Made by a program: the position numbers and the translations under genes. 6,445 nt of DNA from Geoglobus sp. (GTDB lineage Archaea; Halobacteriota; Archaeoglobi; Archaeoglobales; Archaeoglobaceae): positions 1 to 6,445 of the forward strand of contig JALUWC010000511.1 in assembly GCA_027019885.1 (NCBI GenBank), written 5' to 3'. Positions within the stretch are counted from its first letter, which is position 1, and the number at the start of each line of letters is the position of its first letter. Positions 5,804 to 6,445 of the stretch are shown one piece after another. The notes below the pieces were generated by a model, which had not been told where the DNA came from, ran no database searches, and saw only the letters and a program-made list of their open reading frames with translations.

Positions 5804-5811
5804 TAATATAA
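5804..5811 (-). promoter_or_regulatory. TATA box for cetZ
   Basis: On the minus strand AAAAAAATTATATTACTG contains TTATATTA, with an A-rich BRE-like run just upstream. Its centre lies about 51 bases from the ATG, placing transcription start near 5781 and giving a leader of about 25 bases that holds the Shine-Dalgarno-like site. cetZ could therefore be transcribed separately from the oxidoreductase gene upstream. No T-tract terminator separates the two, so read-through is also possible. Confidence 0.5.
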
Positions 5812-5856
5812 TTTTTTTCTGTCCGCCATGTGATGATGAGCTTTCAGATTCCCAAA

Positions 5857-6445
5857 TCACCTTGTTTTCAGCATTTCCTCCTCAAACGTCTCTCTGCCTG
5901 TTCGATAGATTATTCCGATGCTGAGTTTGTCCATTGTAAGCTGTATTGCCTCCTCAAAACTGCTGGCAGTATCCACTTCCTTAACATTCTTTCTGTAATA
6001 GTCCCAGGTGTTGTTGAACGACACGCATGGCTGCAGTATCTCAACAAACGAAAAACCTCTGTGGGTTATCGCCTCATACATGATTTCAGAGAGATGCTTC
6101 ATGTCTCCAGCGTACCCTCTTGCAACAAATGTCGCTCCAGAAACAAGAGCAATCAGGGATGGGTTCAGTGGCATCTCAGGATTGCCATAAGGTGTTGTTC
6201 TTGTTTTTACGCCTTTTTCAGTTGTTGCTGTGAACTGACCTGTTGTAAGACCGAAAACCCCGTTGTTGTGAATGAAAAGCGTTACATCTGTGTTTCTCTT
6301 TGCCGCATGTAAAAGATGTCCAAGCCCTTCATTAAGGGCATCACCATCACCCGAAAAGCCTACAGGATACAGTTCAGGATTTGCCAGCTTCATACCCGTT
6401 AAAGCGGGAAGAACTCTGCCATGTATTGTGTGAAAGCTCGGGAGC
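5857..6445 (-). CDS. 2-oxoacid:ferredoxin oxidoreductase beta subunit, C-terminal 195 residues (partial, enters from right edge)
   Basis: This is the thiamine-diphosphate-binding subunit that, with an alpha (and often gamma) subunit, oxidatively decarboxylates a 2-oxoacid to acyl-CoA and reduces ferredoxin. The open frame continues unbroken to the right edge, and the residues there (FHTIHGRVLPALTG) are a family motif, so the internal ATG at 6393 is not the true start. The diphosphate-binding signature GDGDA opens a 30-residue stretch ending in the typical NN, followed by GVFGLTTGQFTATT. GATFVARGYAGD and EILQPCVSFN follow. The LTTGQ, GATFVAR and PCVSFN blocks resemble the short KorB-type (2-oxoglutarate or general 2-oxoacid) beta subunits of about 290 residues more than PorB. 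The substrate cannot be fixed from this fragment. The alpha-subunit gene probably lies upstream, outside the window. The stop is 100 bases from cetZ. Confidence 0.92.
   Translation of the reverse strand, partial: LPSFHTIHGRVLPALTGMKLANPELYPVGFSGDGDALNEGLGHLLHAAKRNTDVTLFIHNNGVFGLTTGQFTATTEKGVKTRTTPYGNPEMPLNPSLIALVSGATFVARGYAGDMKHLSEIMYEAITHRGFSFVEILQPCVSFNNTWDYYRKNVKEVDTASSFEEAIQLTMDKLSIGIIYRTGRETFEEEMLKTR

Noticed and set aside
5827..5829. A nine-codon minus-strand reading frame beginning with ATG between the oxidoreductase and cetZ
   Set aside because: It runs through the proposed cetZ TATA box and lies upstream of the likely transcript start, so it is not expected to be translated.
5830..6312. 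Plus-strand 160-residue open frame opposite the oxidoreductase gene
   Set aside because: It is cysteine-rich and low in family-like content, and it is antisense to a well-conserved gene, so it is a shadow.
6391..6393. ATG at 6393 as the start of the 2-oxoacid oxidoreductase subunit
   Set aside because: The open frame continues to the right edge, and the preceding residues include the family motif FHTIHGR, so the gene is cut by the window rather than short.

Overview
The window looks like a dense stretch of a euryarchaeal chromosome. The order Archaeoglobales or a close relative is my best guess, but no marker here fixes the order. Four things point to Archaea: the gene families present (DUF2240, DUF763, an archaeal SbcD-related phosphoesterase, the tubulin-like protein CetZ), AT-rich TATA boxes about 25-28 bases upstream of start codons, heavy use of AGA/AGG for arginine, and very short intergenic gaps. 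No stretch over 300 bases lacks a gene. I saw no tRNA, rRNA, CRISPR array, insertion sequence or long repeat.

Layout, left to right. (1) The 5' part of pyrK, the electron-transfer subunit of dihydroorotate dehydrogenase, runs leftward off the edge. (2) Divergent from it is a two-gene rightward operon: a DUF2240 protein, then an SbcD/Mre11-related metallophosphoesterase overlapping it by 4 bases (ATGA). A single palindromic TATA element, TTTATAAA, lies between pyrK and this operon. (3) Convergent with the phosphoesterase, and overlapping its 3' end by 41 bases, is a DUF763 protein with a helix-hairpin-helix. (4) Upstream of that, also leftward, is a short rubrerythrin-like diiron protein. (5) Divergent from it is nnr, the bifunctional NAD(P)H-hydrate repair enzyme. 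(6) Convergent with nnr, with overlapping stop codons, is cetZ. (7) The 3' part of a thiamine-diphosphate-binding 2-oxoacid:ferredoxin oxidoreductase beta subunit enters from the right edge.

Functionally this is mostly housekeeping: pyrimidine synthesis, NAD(P)H repair, ferredoxin-linked 2-oxoacid metabolism, peroxide or oxygen defence, and a cytoskeletal GTPase. The least understood part is the DUF2240 / phosphoesterase / DUF763 block, which may concern nucleic-acid processing. That is inference from family membership and adjacency. Promoter spacing suggests that pyrK, DUF763, the rubrerythrin and nnr are leaderless, whereas cetZ appears to have a leader with a Shine-Dalgarno-like site. I found no convincing new multi-gene system.
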